64,000 nucleotides of DNA. Source: Chloroflexota bacterium. GTDB lineage: Bacteria > Chloroflexota > UBA11872 > VXNJ01. Below the pieces are notes generated by a model. The model did not search any database and had not been told where the DNA came from. It saw only the letters and a list, made by a program, of their open reading frames with translations. Location: NCBI GenBank assembly GCA_026707405.1, contig JAPOWW010000004.1, forward strand, positions 62,001-126,000, read 5' to 3'. Positions 18,329 through 27,213 of the stretch are shown in pieces. Both the position numbers and the translations under genes were made by a program. Each line of letters begins with the position of its first letter. Positions within the stretch are counted from its first letter, which is position 1.

Positions 18329-19696
18329 GTGGGGGGAGTAGCGGTCGATCCCAGGCGGGCCATACCCTCGGTAGACACTATCGCGGCTACGGTGGCGGAG
18401 CTCGATCCATTGTTGTCCACGCCGGTCGTCATAGGAGAGGCGCGCAAGGAAATTGCACGAGTTCGCGCCGCGATTGGGAGTGAGGCCGAGTTACCGACTG
18501 AGGGGCAAATCGCGGAGGCGGTGGCGACGAAGGTTCGGCTGATGCTGCGGAATTCCCCCCGCCAAGCCGTAAACGCGACGGGAATCATCATTCACACCAA
18601 TCTCGGTAGAGCACCGCTTTCGGACGAAGCAATCGAAGCAGTTTCCGCAGCTTCGAAGGGGTATTCGGACTTGGAGCTGGACGTTGAAACGGGGACCCGC
18701 GGTTCTCGGCGCGCTCACATCGAGGAAACGCTCCAAGAGCTGACGGGCGCTGAGGCGGCGCTGGTCGTCAACAACAACGCGGCAGCGGTCTTCCTATGCC
18801 TGGCGGGTATGGCAGAGGGGCGCGAGGTGGTCGTGAGCCGAGGCGAGGCGGTTGAGATCGGAGGCTCGTTTCGGATCCCGGAAATATTGTCGAAGAGCGG
18901 CGCCACCCTGGTCGACGTAGGTACGACAAATCGCACCCGCGTTACAGACTACGCCAACGCTGCAGGACCCAATACAGCGCTATTCCTCAAAGTGCATCGC
19001 AGCAACTTCAAGATCGTCGGATTCGCTGAAGAAGTCGGGTTGCGCGAGCTCTGCGAAGCCGGGCGCAACAAGGGTGTCCCGGTCATGAACGACCTGGGGA
19101 GCGGTACGCTAATCGAGACTGCCTCGTTCGGTCTGGAGCCAGAACCGACCGTGCAGCAGAGCGTTGCCGACGGCGTCGCGTTGACGACGTTTTCGGGCGA
19201 CAAGCTATTGGGCGGACCGCAGGCAGGAATCATCGTCGGGCAGCGGGAGTTTGTCGAAACCGTTTCCAAGCACCCGCTGGCGCGCGCGCTGCGTCCCGAC
19301 AAGATGTGCTTGGCCGCGCTCCGCGCAAACTTGCTGCACTACCTGCGGGGCGAAGCGGTCGAGAAGATACCGGTGTGGAGGATGATCGCCGCGTCGTCGC
19401 AGGTGATTGAAGAACGGGCGCGGAGATGGGGAGAGGCCGTGCCGAAGCGGTTGAGCTGGCAGATCAAGCCCACCGAGTCCGCGGTGGGAGGCGGTTCGCT
19501 GCCGGGCGAGACGTTGCCCTCCTGGGGGCTGCGTCTGGTTCCAGAGAGAGAGTCGGCCGACTCGCTGGCGCTCGCATTGCGCTCGGCCGACCCGCCCATA
19601 GTGGCGCGGATCGAAGATGGCGCGGTGCTGCTTGATCCGCGAACGGTGCTGGAACGTGACGAAATCGGGGTCGTTTCAGCGCTGAAGAGTTTGTAG
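18329..19696 (+). CDS. selA: L-seryl-tRNA(Sec) selenium transferase
   Basis: A PLP enzyme that converts seryl-tRNA(Sec) to selenocysteinyl-tRNA(Sec) using selenophosphate. The 455-residue product has IPSVDTI at the start, the family signature NATGIIIHTNLGRAPLS, and the PLP lysine in TFSGDKLLGGPQAGI. These distinguish it from the shorter SelA-like aminotransferases. GTG 18329 lies 12 bases after apgM, suggesting co-transcription. No selB, selD or tRNA-Sec gene was recognised in the window, so the rest of the pathway must be elsewhere if this enzyme is used as expected. Confidence 0.9.
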   Translation: MGGVAVDPRRAIPSVDTIAATVAELDPLLSTPVVIGEARKEIARVRAAIGSEAELPTEGQIAEAVATKVRLMLRNSPRQAVNATGIIIHTNLGRAPLSDEAIEAVSAASKGYSDLELDVETGTRGSRRAHIEETLQELTGAEAALVVNNNAAAVFLCLAGMAEGREVVVSRGEAVEIGGSFRIPEILSKSGATLVDVGTTNRTRVTDYANAAGPNTALFLKVHRSNFKIVGFAEEVGLRELCEAGRNKGVPVMNDLGSGTLIETASFGLEPEPTVQQSVADGVALTTFSGDKLLGGPQAGIIVGQREFVETVSKHPLARALRPDKMCLAALRANLLHYLRGEAVEKIPVWRMIAASSQVIEERARRWGEAVPKRLSWQIKPTESAVGGGSLPGETLPSWGLRLVPERESADSLALALRSADPPIVARIEDGAVLLDPRTVLERDEIGVVSALKSL

Positions 19697-19782
19697 CTGA
19701 CCCGCACGGTCGACGACCCGCGGGATCTAGAGGCGGGGCTAGAATCTCTCCAGTCAAGTGTTGAGCTTGGAGTCCGGGGCGC

Positions 19783-20682
19783 TTGAAGTCTCTCAAAGTT
19801 GGACTGTGCGGCTGGCGCCGCCTGCAAAGCTTCTATCCGCCGCGCACTCGCCCCGCCGACATGCTGGCTTACTACTCACAGCATTTCCCGTTGGTCGAAA
19901 TTTCGACCACGTTTCAGGGAATCCCAAGCTCCGACAGAGTGCGTGAGTGGGCGACTTCGGTTGAACCCGGCTTCACTTTCGACGTTGTCGCTTTCGGGGG
20001 TCTGACGCTGCATCAGCTTCGCCCCGGAGCCTCGCCTAGCAGCGCCAAGTCAAGCTGGACAGACTTGGCCGTCGAGCCGCCCGAAGTGATATTCGATGCG
20101 TTCACTGAATCGATCTCGCCGTTGGTGGAGGATGACTTGCTTGGTCTAGTGATTCTCCAATTTCCGCCCTGGTTCGAGGCTGGTGAACCGGGCCTCGATT
20201 ACCTGGCGCGCTGTAGATCGGAGTTCAACGGGATGCGACTGGCGGTCGAATTCCGAAACGGAACTTGGATGGAACCTGCCGACCGACTTGAAGCGACGCT
20301 CGAACGACTGATCGATCTCGAGATCGCACTGAGCGCATCTGACTTCCCCGACGCCGGCGATTTGGCTCCGGAGCTCGCCGCGCACGTGAGCGTGGCCGAA
20401 TTCGGGGCGATGCGACTGCACGGAAGAGCGGCTGGAGCGTGGGACAGGGTCGGCCCCGGCGGCGACTACGCTACGGAATACTCGTACTCGGACGACGATC
20501 TGAATGCGCTAGTGTCGGTGCTTCAATCTCTGGATGCCGAGGTCGACGAGCTGCACGTATCCTTCAACGTCGCGCCTGCCGACAGGGCGGTCGAGTCTAG
20601 CCAGCGGCTCTTGGAGCTGATCGATGAGGCCGAACGAGAGCCTGACTATACGCGGTGGCGTCCGCCTCACGACTTGACATAA
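19783..20682 (+). CDS. DUF72 domain protein
   Basis: A TIM-barrel-like protein of 299 residues whose start KVGLCGWRRLQSFYPP matches the DUF72 opening G.SGW......FYP. Other family marks are FPLVEISTTFQGIPSS, LVILQFPPWF and LAVEFRNGTW. The usual final Y.yfNN..... is replaced by LHVSFNVAPADRAV. Function is unknown. It begins with TTG 19783 and is followed by the glycine betaine importer almost immediately, which may be incidental. Confidence 0.8.
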   Translation: MKSLKVGLCGWRRLQSFYPPRTRPADMLAYYSQHFPLVEISTTFQGIPSSDRVREWATSVEPGFTFDVVAFGGLTLHQLRPGASPSSAKSSWTDLAVEPPEVIFDAFTESISPLVEDDLLGLVILQFPPWFEAGEPGLDYLARCRSEFNGMRLAVEFRNGTWMEPADRLEATLERLIDLEIALSASDFPDAGDLAPELAAHVSVAEFGAMRLHGRAAGAWDRVGPGGDYATEYSYSDDDLNALVSVLQSLDAEVDELHVSFNVAPADRAVESSQRLLELIDEAEREPDYTRWRPPHDLT

Positions 20683-20710
20683 CATGGCATCAATAGGGAG
20701 CAAAGGCAGC

Positions 20711-21913
20711 ATGAACGCTCAAGGACCGGAGATAGAAGTCAACGGTCTGTGGAAGGTATTCGGCAATAAGCCCGAGCGAGCGCTTCAACCTGAGTACGCT
20801 GCGAAAAGCCGGGACGAGATTCAAGAAGAGTTGGGTCTTGTAGTTGGGTTACGGGACGTGTCTTTCAGTGTTGACAAGGGCGAGATTTATGTCGTTATGG
20901 GCTTGTCGGGCAGCGGTAAATCGACGCTGGTGCGCTGTCTCATAAGGCTTATAGAGGCTACCCAAGGCCAGATACATTTCGACGGCGAAGACATTCTCAC
21001 TTACTCCCCGGAGCGGCTAATCGAGTTCCGCCGCCAGAAGGTCGCGATGGTATTTCAGCATTACGGACTGCTGCCCAACCGTTGTGTGATAGACAACGTG
21101 TCCCTGGGTCTCGAAATACAGGGGGTGGACAAGAGGACCCGATACGCAATGGCGTCGCAAGCCATTGAGACGGTGGGACTAAAGGGCTGGGAGAACTACT
21201 ACCCCAGAGAGATGAGCGGGGGCATGCAACAGCGGGTCGGACTTGCCAGGGCGCTGGCGGTCAATCCAGACGTGCTGCTGATGGACGAGCCTTTCAGCGG
21301 GCTCGATCCCCTTATACGCAGGGAGATGCAGGACGAGCTTATCTCGCTTGAAACCGAACTTAACAAGACGATTGTCTTCATCACTCATGACCTCGATGAG
21401 GCTCTGAAGCTAGGAGACCGTATCGCAATCATGCGGGACGGCGAGATTATTCAGGAAGGCTCGCCGGAAGAGATCGTCACGCTGCCGACTGACCGTTACG
21501 TGAGCGAATTCGTGCAGGACGTGTCACGAGCGAAGGTCATTCAGGCCAAGGCCATCATGCGGGAACCCGACGCGGTCGTCTACGAAAGGCAGGGTCCGCG
21601 GGCGGCGCTGCACCTAATGCAGCGTCACGACGTTCGCGCGATATTCCTCATAGCGCGCGACTTCATCCTGCGGGGGATTCTCACGGAGGCTCAGGCCCAG
21701 GATTTGGTCGCCGAAGGAAGAGAATCTCTGTATGGAGCGCCGATCGAATCGGCCATTACCGTGGATCCTGAAGCCTATGTCGAAGATGTGATCCCGATGG
21801 CGGCCCAGACCGAATATCGGATCGCGGTGGTTGGCGACAACGGGAGCTTGCTTGGAGAGATTCACAAGAGCGCTCTGCTCGAAGGCATCGCCGCAAGAGA
21901 TCGGGAGATGTGA
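20711..21913 (+). CDS. proV: Glycine betaine/proline ABC transporter ATPase
   Basis: The energy-coupling subunit of an osmoprotectant importer. Walker A GLSGSGKST, the ABC signature MSGGMQQRVGLARALA and Walker B VLLMDEPFSGLDP are present. After about residue 270 comes a CBS-like regulatory region (AKAIMREPDAVVY..., ITVDPEAYVEDVI), as in ProV/OpuAA, where it senses ionic strength. ATG 20711 is preferred since AAAGG lies four bases before it; ATG 20684 would add nine residues. Its stop and the permease start sit within six bases of each other. Confidence 0.92.
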   Translation: MNAQGPEIEVNGLWKVFGNKPERALQPEYAAKSRDEIQEELGLVVGLRDVSFSVDKGEIYVVMGLSGSGKSTLVRCLIRLIEATQGQIHFDGEDILTYSPERLIEFRRQKVAMVFQHYGLLPNRCVIDNVSLGLEIQGVDKRTRYAMASQAIETVGLKGWENYYPREMSGGMQQRVGLARALAVNPDVLLMDEPFSGLDPLIRREMQDELISLETELNKTIVFITHDLDEALKLGDRIAIMRDGEIIQEGSPEEIVTLPTDRYVSEFVQDVSRAKVIQAKAIMREPDAVVYERQGPRAALHLMQRHDVRAIFLIARDFILRGILTEAQAQDLVAEGRESLYGAPIESAITVDPEAYVEDVIPMAAQTEYRIAVVGDNGSLLGEIHKSALLEGIAARDREM

Positions 21914-21915
21914 AC

Positions 21916-22977
21916 ATGGCCCAAACGAGTAGTCAAATCTCCGAGGAGGTCCGGTCTCTGCGCGGCGTGGTGCGCGTGCTCAAAGCCTACCCGCTTCGAC
22001 TGGCCGGGTTGGCGGCGACTGCCGTCGTGCTGGTCGCGAGCCTCGTGATTTGGGGCCCGGAGATGGGTTTTCCGACCACCGTGTCCCGCTCCGAATCCAG
22101 GACCTCCAGCGGCGGTACGATCACGCTTGAGAAGTCGGTGCGAGAGGTGACCAGCGGCGGCATCGACGATGCGGTCGACTGGATGACACAAAAAGGCAGC
22201 TGGCTGTTCGACGGCCTTAGCACGGCGGTGGCAATTGTGCTGGTTCGCATCGAGGATGCGCTGAAATGGACGCCCTGGCCGGCCATTGTTGTTGGCCTTT
22301 GCCTGCTCTCGTTTGGCGTAGGACGTTGGGGGCTTCTGACCTTCACGGGGCTTGCCCTGCTCTTCGTAGGCTTCATGGGCCTTTGGGACAACACTATTGA
22401 CACCATCGCGCTAATGGTGGTGGCTGTGGCGGTTTCGGTGTTGATTGGTCTTCCTCTAGGCGTGCTGGCTTCCCGCAGCGAGATGGTTGACAGGCTGATG
22501 CGGCCCATTCTGGACGGTATGCAGACTATGCCGAGCTTCGTATACCTGCTGCCGGGCATCCTCTTCTTCGGTTTGGGGAAACCGGCCGGAATCTTCGCCA
22601 CCATCATCTACGCCCTTCCGCCAGTAATCAGGCTGACGAACCTGGGGATACGACAGGTGTCGCCTGAAACGATCGAAGCCGTGCGGTCGTTCGGAGCGTC
22701 GCCGCTACAGATACTCGCCAAGGTCCAGATTCCCATGGCCTTACCCACCATAATGGCGGGAATCAACCAGACCACGCTGATGGCCTTGGGGATGGTCACG
22801 ATCGCCAGCATGGTGGCGGCGGGCGGTCTGGGCGACAATGTGCTGCGAGCGCTCCAGAAAAACCAGCCGGGCAACGGGGCGATAGCCGGGTTGGCAATCG
22901 TTTTCCTGGCCATCATCATCGACCGACTTACGCAATCCGTGTCGGGCGGCAGACGGGAATCGCTTAGAGTCGGGTAG
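21916..22977 (+). CDS. proW: Glycine betaine/proline ABC transporter permease
   Basis: The membrane channel of the importer. The C-terminal half has the conserved permease region: IGLPLGVLASRSEMVDRLMRPILDGMQTMPSF, then the EAA-loop APEAIEAVRSFGASPLQI-like segment (here SPETIEAVRSFGAS) and GMVTIASMVAAGGLGDNVL. The N-terminal 115 residues form an extra extension with one or two helices and a soluble segment, as in long ProW proteins. ATG 21916 has GGGAG eight bases before it; GTG 21910 would overlap the ATPase stop. Confidence 0.92.
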   Translation: MAQTSSQISEEVRSLRGVVRVLKAYPLRLAGLAATAVVLVASLVIWGPEMGFPTTVSRSESRTSSGGTITLEKSVREVTSGGIDDAVDWMTQKGSWLFDGLSTAVAIVLVRIEDALKWTPWPAIVVGLCLLSFGVGRWGLLTFTGLALLFVGFMGLWDNTIDTIALMVVAVAVSVLIGLPLGVLASRSEMVDRLMRPILDGMQTMPSFVYLLPGILFFGLGKPAGIFATIIYALPPVIRLTNLGIRQVSPETIEAVRSFGASPLQILAKVQIPMALPTIMAGINQTTLMALGMVTIASMVAAGGLGDNVLRALQKNQPGNGAIAGLAIVFLAIIIDRLTQSVSGGRRESLRVG

Positions 22978-23104
22978 CAACAGTAGTGGAGGTTTAGGCA
23001 GAACAGCCTGGACGTCACTTACGATGCCGACTGTCTGACTTGCTATGATAGTGGCATCGTCGATCACCTGTAGTTGTAGAGGTGCGGGAAGGGAGTCGTT
23101 CGGC

Positions 23105-24196
23105 ATGAGGATAATTCAGTCACTTACCGCTAACCGATCTGGGATTCCGATGACTCACACGGCAGTCGGATACCGGCTCGCCGTGTTGGCGCTGGCGTTG
23201 CTGATCAGTCTTGTCGCCCTGGCGGCGTGCGCGGAAGATGAGCCGGAGGCTGCGGAGTCTTCCAAGCAAACGCTCGTCTTCAGCGATCTGAACTGGAACA
23301 GCGCTCAGATACAAAACCGCATCGCCCAATTCATCGTCGAAAAGGGCTATGGCTACCCCACCGACGTGGTGTTCGGCGCGACCCTGCCTCTCTTCCAGGG
23401 GCTGCGGCGCGGCGACAGCCACGTGACCATGGAGATATGGCTTCCCAACCAGGATGAAGCCTGGAACGAGGCCGTAACCGCGGGCGAGGTGGTTTCCATT
23501 GGCCTGAGCCTTGGCAAAGACTGGCAGTCGGCGTTTGTTATCCCCAAATATCTCCAGGAGCAATATCCAGAGCTTGACAATGTCGAGGACCTAAAAGACG
23601 AGCAGTTCAAAAAGCTGTTCCAGACTGCTGAAACCGGCGACAAGGCGCGTCTGGTGTCGTGTGTCATTGGCTGGGCCTGCGAAGAGGTGAACGCCGCCCA
23701 AATCGAGGCTTACGGTCTGTCTGAACATGTCGAAATCATCAACCCCGGCGACGGCGCGGCGGCGAACGCAGATCTCTACGGCGCTTATGACAGGGGAGAA
23801 CCGTGGATCGGTTACCAGTGGGGGACGAACGATCCGGCGCTGGTGCTTGATCTGGTCAGGCTCGACGAACCTGCATACAGCGACGAGTGTTGGTTGACCA
23901 CCAAGGCTTGCGCTTACGAAGACGCCACTATTTTGATTGCGGTGCATCCCAGCGTCATGACCGGTGCTCCGGATGTCGTTGAAATGCTGCGAGCTTGGAA
24001 CTTCAATATCGAGATTTACAAAAGTGTTGCGGCATGGCTCCTAGATAATTCTGACGCCAGCGCGGAGGACGCCGCGCTCTGGTGGCTGAACGGAAATGCT
24101 GACGTTTGGGGGCAATGGGTGACCGAAGACGCGGCCGCGGCTATTCAGGCTGCCCTTGAAGCTAACGAAATTCCCGAGGGCTGGCCGGAGGAATAG
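23105..24196 (+). CDS. proX: Glycine betaine-type substrate-binding lipoprotein
   Basis: The extracellular receptor of the proVW importer. The leader has a hydrophobic stretch (LAVLALALLISLVALAAC) ending in a lipobox whose cysteine would be lipid-modified. The mature protein begins VFSDLNWNSAQIQNRIAQFI, the usual start of OpuAC-type receptors, and has aromatic residues that could form the betaine cage (WLPNQDEAW, WIGYQWGTND). GGGAG about ten bases upstream supports ATG 23105; ATG 23150 would leave a shorter signal. About 128 bases separate it from the permease, perhaps holding its own promoter. Confidence 0.9.
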   Translation: MRIIQSLTANRSGIPMTHTAVGYRLAVLALALLISLVALAACAEDEPEAAESSKQTLVFSDLNWNSAQIQNRIAQFIVEKGYGYPTDVVFGATLPLFQGLRRGDSHVTMEIWLPNQDEAWNEAVTAGEVVSIGLSLGKDWQSAFVIPKYLQEQYPELDNVEDLKDEQFKKLFQTAETGDKARLVSCVIGWACEEVNAAQIEAYGLSEHVEIINPGDGAAANADLYGAYDRGEPWIGYQWGTNDPALVLDLVRLDEPAYSDECWLTTKACAYEDATILIAVHPSVMTGAPDVVEMLRAWNFNIEIYKSVAAWLLDNSDASAEDAALWWLNGNADVWGQWVTEDAAAAIQAALEANEIPEGWPEE

Positions 24197-24280
24197 GCCG
24201 CAGCCCGGCAGCCGCGCGGCCGTGTTCGACTCACCCTAGGGGTCAGGCGTAGAGCGGAGGCTGGCGCTTGTGGAGGCGGG

Positions 24281-24310
24281 CGAGATTCCTCGGCGGACCT
24301 CGGAATGACG
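24281..24310. repeat. Intergenic repeat with ATTCC...GGAAT inverted ends
   Basis: Between the convergent receptor and ATPase genes, ATTCCTCGG and CCTCGGAAT form an imperfect hairpin. Read on the minus strand it is the GTCATTCCGAG...GGAATCTC word that occurs as a dispersed intergenic repeat in several bacterial genomes. Its place between convergent genes would suit a bidirectional terminator. Confidence 0.45.
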
Positions 24311-24317
24311 TGCTCGG

Positions 24318-26336
24318 TTAGCGAACCGGCGCGGCGCGAGCTTGCAGCGCCAACGAATGAAATTCCGGGTCGTGCTTGTCCAGCCATCGGCGCCGCAGCA
24401 GTCCAAGGCTTATGAACGTCACCGCGAGCGTGGCACCCACGTCGGCAAGTATGGCCACGGAGAGCGAGCTATATCCCGCTGCGGCGATTGCGACGACAAT
24501 CGCCTTGCTTGCGAGCGCGAGTATCGTATTGAAACGCACGGTGGTTACCACGCTTCGACCGAGTGAGATGAGGTCGGGAAGCTGGCACAGGTGATTGCTG
24601 GTAAGCGCCACGTCCGCCGCTTCGAACGCCGCGTCGGTACCGGCTCCCATGGCGATGCCCACGTCGGCCGCCGCGAGGGCGGGCGCGTCGTTGATACCAT
24701 CGCCGACCATAGCCGCGGGACCGGCCGAGCCGGCGAGGGTCTTGATTCGGGTGAACTTGTCGTCGGGCAACAGCTCGGCGTAAACGTCCGTCAGCGCGAG
24801 TTTCGACGCGGTGGCGCCGGCGGTCAATTCACGGTCGCCGGAGAGCATCACCAACCTTTCAATACCAAGTTGCTTGAGCGCGCGCAGCGTGGGAGCGGCG
24901 TCCTCGCGGGGATCGTCGGCGATGCCGATAAGTCCCGCGATTTGGCCGTCGCACGACAGTACTATCGGGGTTTGTCCAAGTGTCGCCAGACGCTCTATAT
25001 CGTCTTCAACTGGACTGATATCTATTCCCAATGCGGCTGCGAACTCCAGGCTTCCGAGGGCAAGATCTCGATTGTCGAAGCGGGCGCTGACTCCGAGTCC
25101 CGTCGACATTTCGAGGTGGTCCGGTTGGGGCAGCGGGGCGTCTCCGACCGCGGAGACGGCCGAGCGTCGTATCGCCCTGGCAACGGGATGCTCCGAACGT
25201 CGCTCGAGCGCGGCGGCGCAGCGTAGTACGTCGCTCCTGCAAAATTCGCCATAAGCTACCACCTCCGCCACGGTAGACGATCCTTTGGTTAACGTCCCGG
25301 TCTTGTCGAAAGCCATGGTGCGCACTCTTCCGAGCGCTTCGAGAAATGCGCCGCCCTTAATGAGAACGCCGTGTGTGTAGGCATTGGACAAAGCGGCGGC
25401 GATTGCGACGGGTGTGGATATCACCAGCGCGCATGGACAGGCGACTACCAGCAGGACGAGCGCTCTGAGCAGCCACTCGTCAAAAGGTTGCGCGGAAGCC
25501 AGTGGGGGAAGCAGCGCAACCAGTACGGCGACCGCGACGACGCCGGGAGTGTAAATGCGGGCAAACTGATCGATGAATCGCTGCATCGGCGCACGTTGAG
25601 CCTGCGCGTCCTCGACCATGGAGATGATCCTGGAAATCGCCGTGTCGGTACCGGGCCTTTCGGCGATGATCTCCACAAATCCCGATTGATTGACAGTGCC
25701 GGCGAAGACGCTATCGCCGGGCGCTCTGGGCGCCGGCTGAGATTCTCCAGTTACCGACGCCTGGTCGACCGTCGTGGAACCGCTGGAGACGCGACCGTCG
25801 GCGGGAAATCTTTCGCCCGGCAGCACCGCGATGCGATTTCCGGCAATCACCTCGGTAGCCTTGATCATCTGCTCACGGCCATCGCGCATGATCCTGGCCT
25901 GTGCGGGCGCTTGGTTCATAAGCGATCTAATTGAACCGCGGGCTCGCTCAAGGCCGTATTCCTCGAGAGTCTCGCCAATCGAAAACAGGACAACCACGGC
26001 CGCCGCCTCGATCCACTGGTCTATCGCCATCGCGCCCAAGACGGCGACGGTCATCAAGACGTTGATATCGAGCGACCGGGTGGTCCGAATAGCGCGAACG
26101 CCTCGGCTGGCCATGGGATAACCGCCGACCGCAATGGCCACGGCGAGAGGCGCCCGCCATGCCCAGTCCGGCGAAGCCGTCAACGCCATGATCGCCCCGA
26201 CGGCTAGAAGGGCCGCGGCGATTGCCAATGGCGCGCGCTCGCGGTTCACGAGAAATCGCCATATCCCTCTAACCGGAGCCTTTGAATCCGTCTGACAGCC
26301 GTGGCCGGCCGCATGGTCGTGCGCTGGTTTGTCCAT
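24318..26336 (-). CDS. P1B-type heavy-metal ATPase, Zn/Cd efflux type
   Basis: Pumps divalent soft-metal ions out of the cytoplasm. It has the actuator TGES loop (VTGESQPAP), the transmembrane CPC motif in ACPCALVIST, the phosphorylation site DKTGTLTKG, the SEHPVARAI motif and the hinge GDGINDAPALA. The last-helix region (VAIAAAGYSSLSVAILADVGATLAVT) carries the aspartate typical of Zn/Cd/Pb pumps rather than copper pumps. At 672 residues it lacks a CXXC metal-binding domain; the N-terminus instead has a short HDHAAGHGC. It lies 32 bases after the ArsR-type regulator, so it is very likely co-transcribed with and controlled by it. Confidence 0.9.
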   Translation of the reverse strand: MDKPAHDHAAGHGCQTDSKAPVRGIWRFLVNRERAPLAIAAALLAVGAIMALTASPDWAWRAPLAVAIAVGGYPMASRGVRAIRTTRSLDINVLMTVAVLGAMAIDQWIEAAAVVVLFSIGETLEEYGLERARGSIRSLMNQAPAQARIMRDGREQMIKATEVIAGNRIAVLPGERFPADGRVSSGSTTVDQASVTGESQPAPRAPGDSVFAGTVNQSGFVEIIAERPGTDTAISRIISMVEDAQAQRAPMQRFIDQFARIYTPGVVAVAVLVALLPPLASAQPFDEWLLRALVLLVVACPCALVISTPVAIAAALSNAYTHGVLIKGGAFLEALGRVRTMAFDKTGTLTKGSSTVAEVVAYGEFCRSDVLRCAAALERRSEHPVARAIRRSAVSAVGDAPLPQPDHLEMSTGLGVSARFDNRDLALGSLEFAAALGIDISPVEDDIERLATLGQTPIVLSCDGQIAGLIGIADDPREDAAPTLRALKQLGIERLVMLSGDRELTAGATASKLALTDVYAELLPDDKFTRIKTLAGSAGPAAMVGDGINDAPALAAADVGIAMGAGTDAAFEAADVALTSNHLCQLPDLISLGRSVVTTVRFNTILALASKAIVVAIAAAGYSSLSVAILADVGATLAVTFISLGLLRRRWLDKHDPEFHSLALQARAAPVR

Positions 26337-26368
26337 CGGGCGATTCAGCTCGAATTCAAACGGTTGTT

Positions 26369-26773
26369 CTAGTCGCTCGGGATCACGGGCGGGCCGTCCA
26401 GCTCGACGCTGTGACTCAGATGCGCGAGCGTGATCGCAACGAGGTGCTCGATATGTTCATCGACCAGCGTGTAGAAAACGTGCTGACCACGCCTGCGATG
26501 GCGTACCAGAGACTGGTTGCGCAGGATTCGAAGGTGCTGAGAAACGGCGGACTCGGTAACGCCGACAACGGCAGCAAGATCGGTGACGCACATCTCATTG
26601 TGCATCAGCAGGCTTACGATTTTCGCCCTTGTGCTGTCGGCGAGCGTACGAAAGGTCTCGGCGAGGGCCAGATAGACATCGTCTGACTCTAGGCGGCTGC
26701 GGGCGGCTCTGACTTCTTCGGGGTGCCGGATAGTGGGCCGGTCAGAGGGTGCGTCCTGCAAAATGTCGTCCAT
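26369..26773 (-). CDS. ArsR/SmtB-family metal-responsive repressor
   Basis: A winged-helix repressor that leaves DNA when metal binds. The DNA-reading part is DLAAVVGVTESAVSQHLRILRNQSLV, followed by the wing RHRRRGQHVFYTL. The ELCVCDL copper/cadmium site of CadC is EMCVTDL here, so one cysteine is missing. The C-terminal helix DEHIEHLVAITLAHLSH has D, H, H and H at relative positions 0, 2, 13 and 16, exactly the alpha-5 zinc site of SmtB-type sensors. A zinc sensor is therefore the best reading. ATG 26773 is preceded by GGAG at five bases. Confidence 0.9.
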   Translation of the reverse strand: MDDILQDAPSDRPTIRHPEEVRAARSRLESDDVYLALAETFRTLADSTRAKIVSLLMHNEMCVTDLAAVVGVTESAVSQHLRILRNQSLVRHRRRGQHVFYTLVDEHIEHLVAITLAHLSHSVELDGPPVIPSD

Positions 26774-26818
26774 ATGGCTCCGTGTCGCTCCCGAACTAGC
26801 GGTTGGTTGACTATTAGG

Positions 26819-26848
26819 ATTGTAGTAGCTACTTAATTACTCAGGCAA
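26819..26848 (-). promoter_or_regulatory. Promoter and probable operator of the metal-efflux operon
   Basis: On the minus strand TTGCCT (26848-26843) and TACAAT (26824-26819) are 18 bases apart, a good sigma-70-type promoter. The ten-base perfect palindrome AGTAGCTACT (26824-26833) lies in the spacer and touches the -10 box, where a bound ArsR/SmtB dimer would block RNA polymerase. It is 45 bases upstream of the repressor start. The promoter is read directly; the operator role is inferred. Confidence 0.65.
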
Positions 26849-27213
26849 ACCAATCGATGCTGCTCGACTCCGCTCGCCGAATTGTTTGAGTGATTTACAG
26901 TTTGTCTCGACCGGTTGCGAAGACGGTGCACGTTCCTGGAGAGGTAACCCGGCGTCCCTCTGATTCGAACGCGAGGGGCACGACGCTTGCGAGCGCCGGG
27001 CTTGCCTCACTTCGCTGCACGCGGAAACGCTTCCGGCCGGGGGGCGGTCTACCGGGTTTCGCAGGTCGGCCACGGATCGGGATCGGCCGATCTTCCGCTA
27101 CGTGAGCGGGGTCGAGCTTATGACTAGCCAGCCGCGTTTTAGCGGGATTACCTCCGCCGAGCGGTGCGCCGACATCGGGAGCTCGGTTGTTCGCAGAGCG
27201 GCTTGGGCGACTG
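26849..27213. other. Intergenic stretch with no recognised feature
   Basis: About 365 bases between the start region of the metal-efflux operon and the end of the ABC permease gene. The small open frames here are arginine/proline-rich and match nothing. I see no tRNA, no clear terminator and no repeat unit shared with other gaps. Confidence 0.4.
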
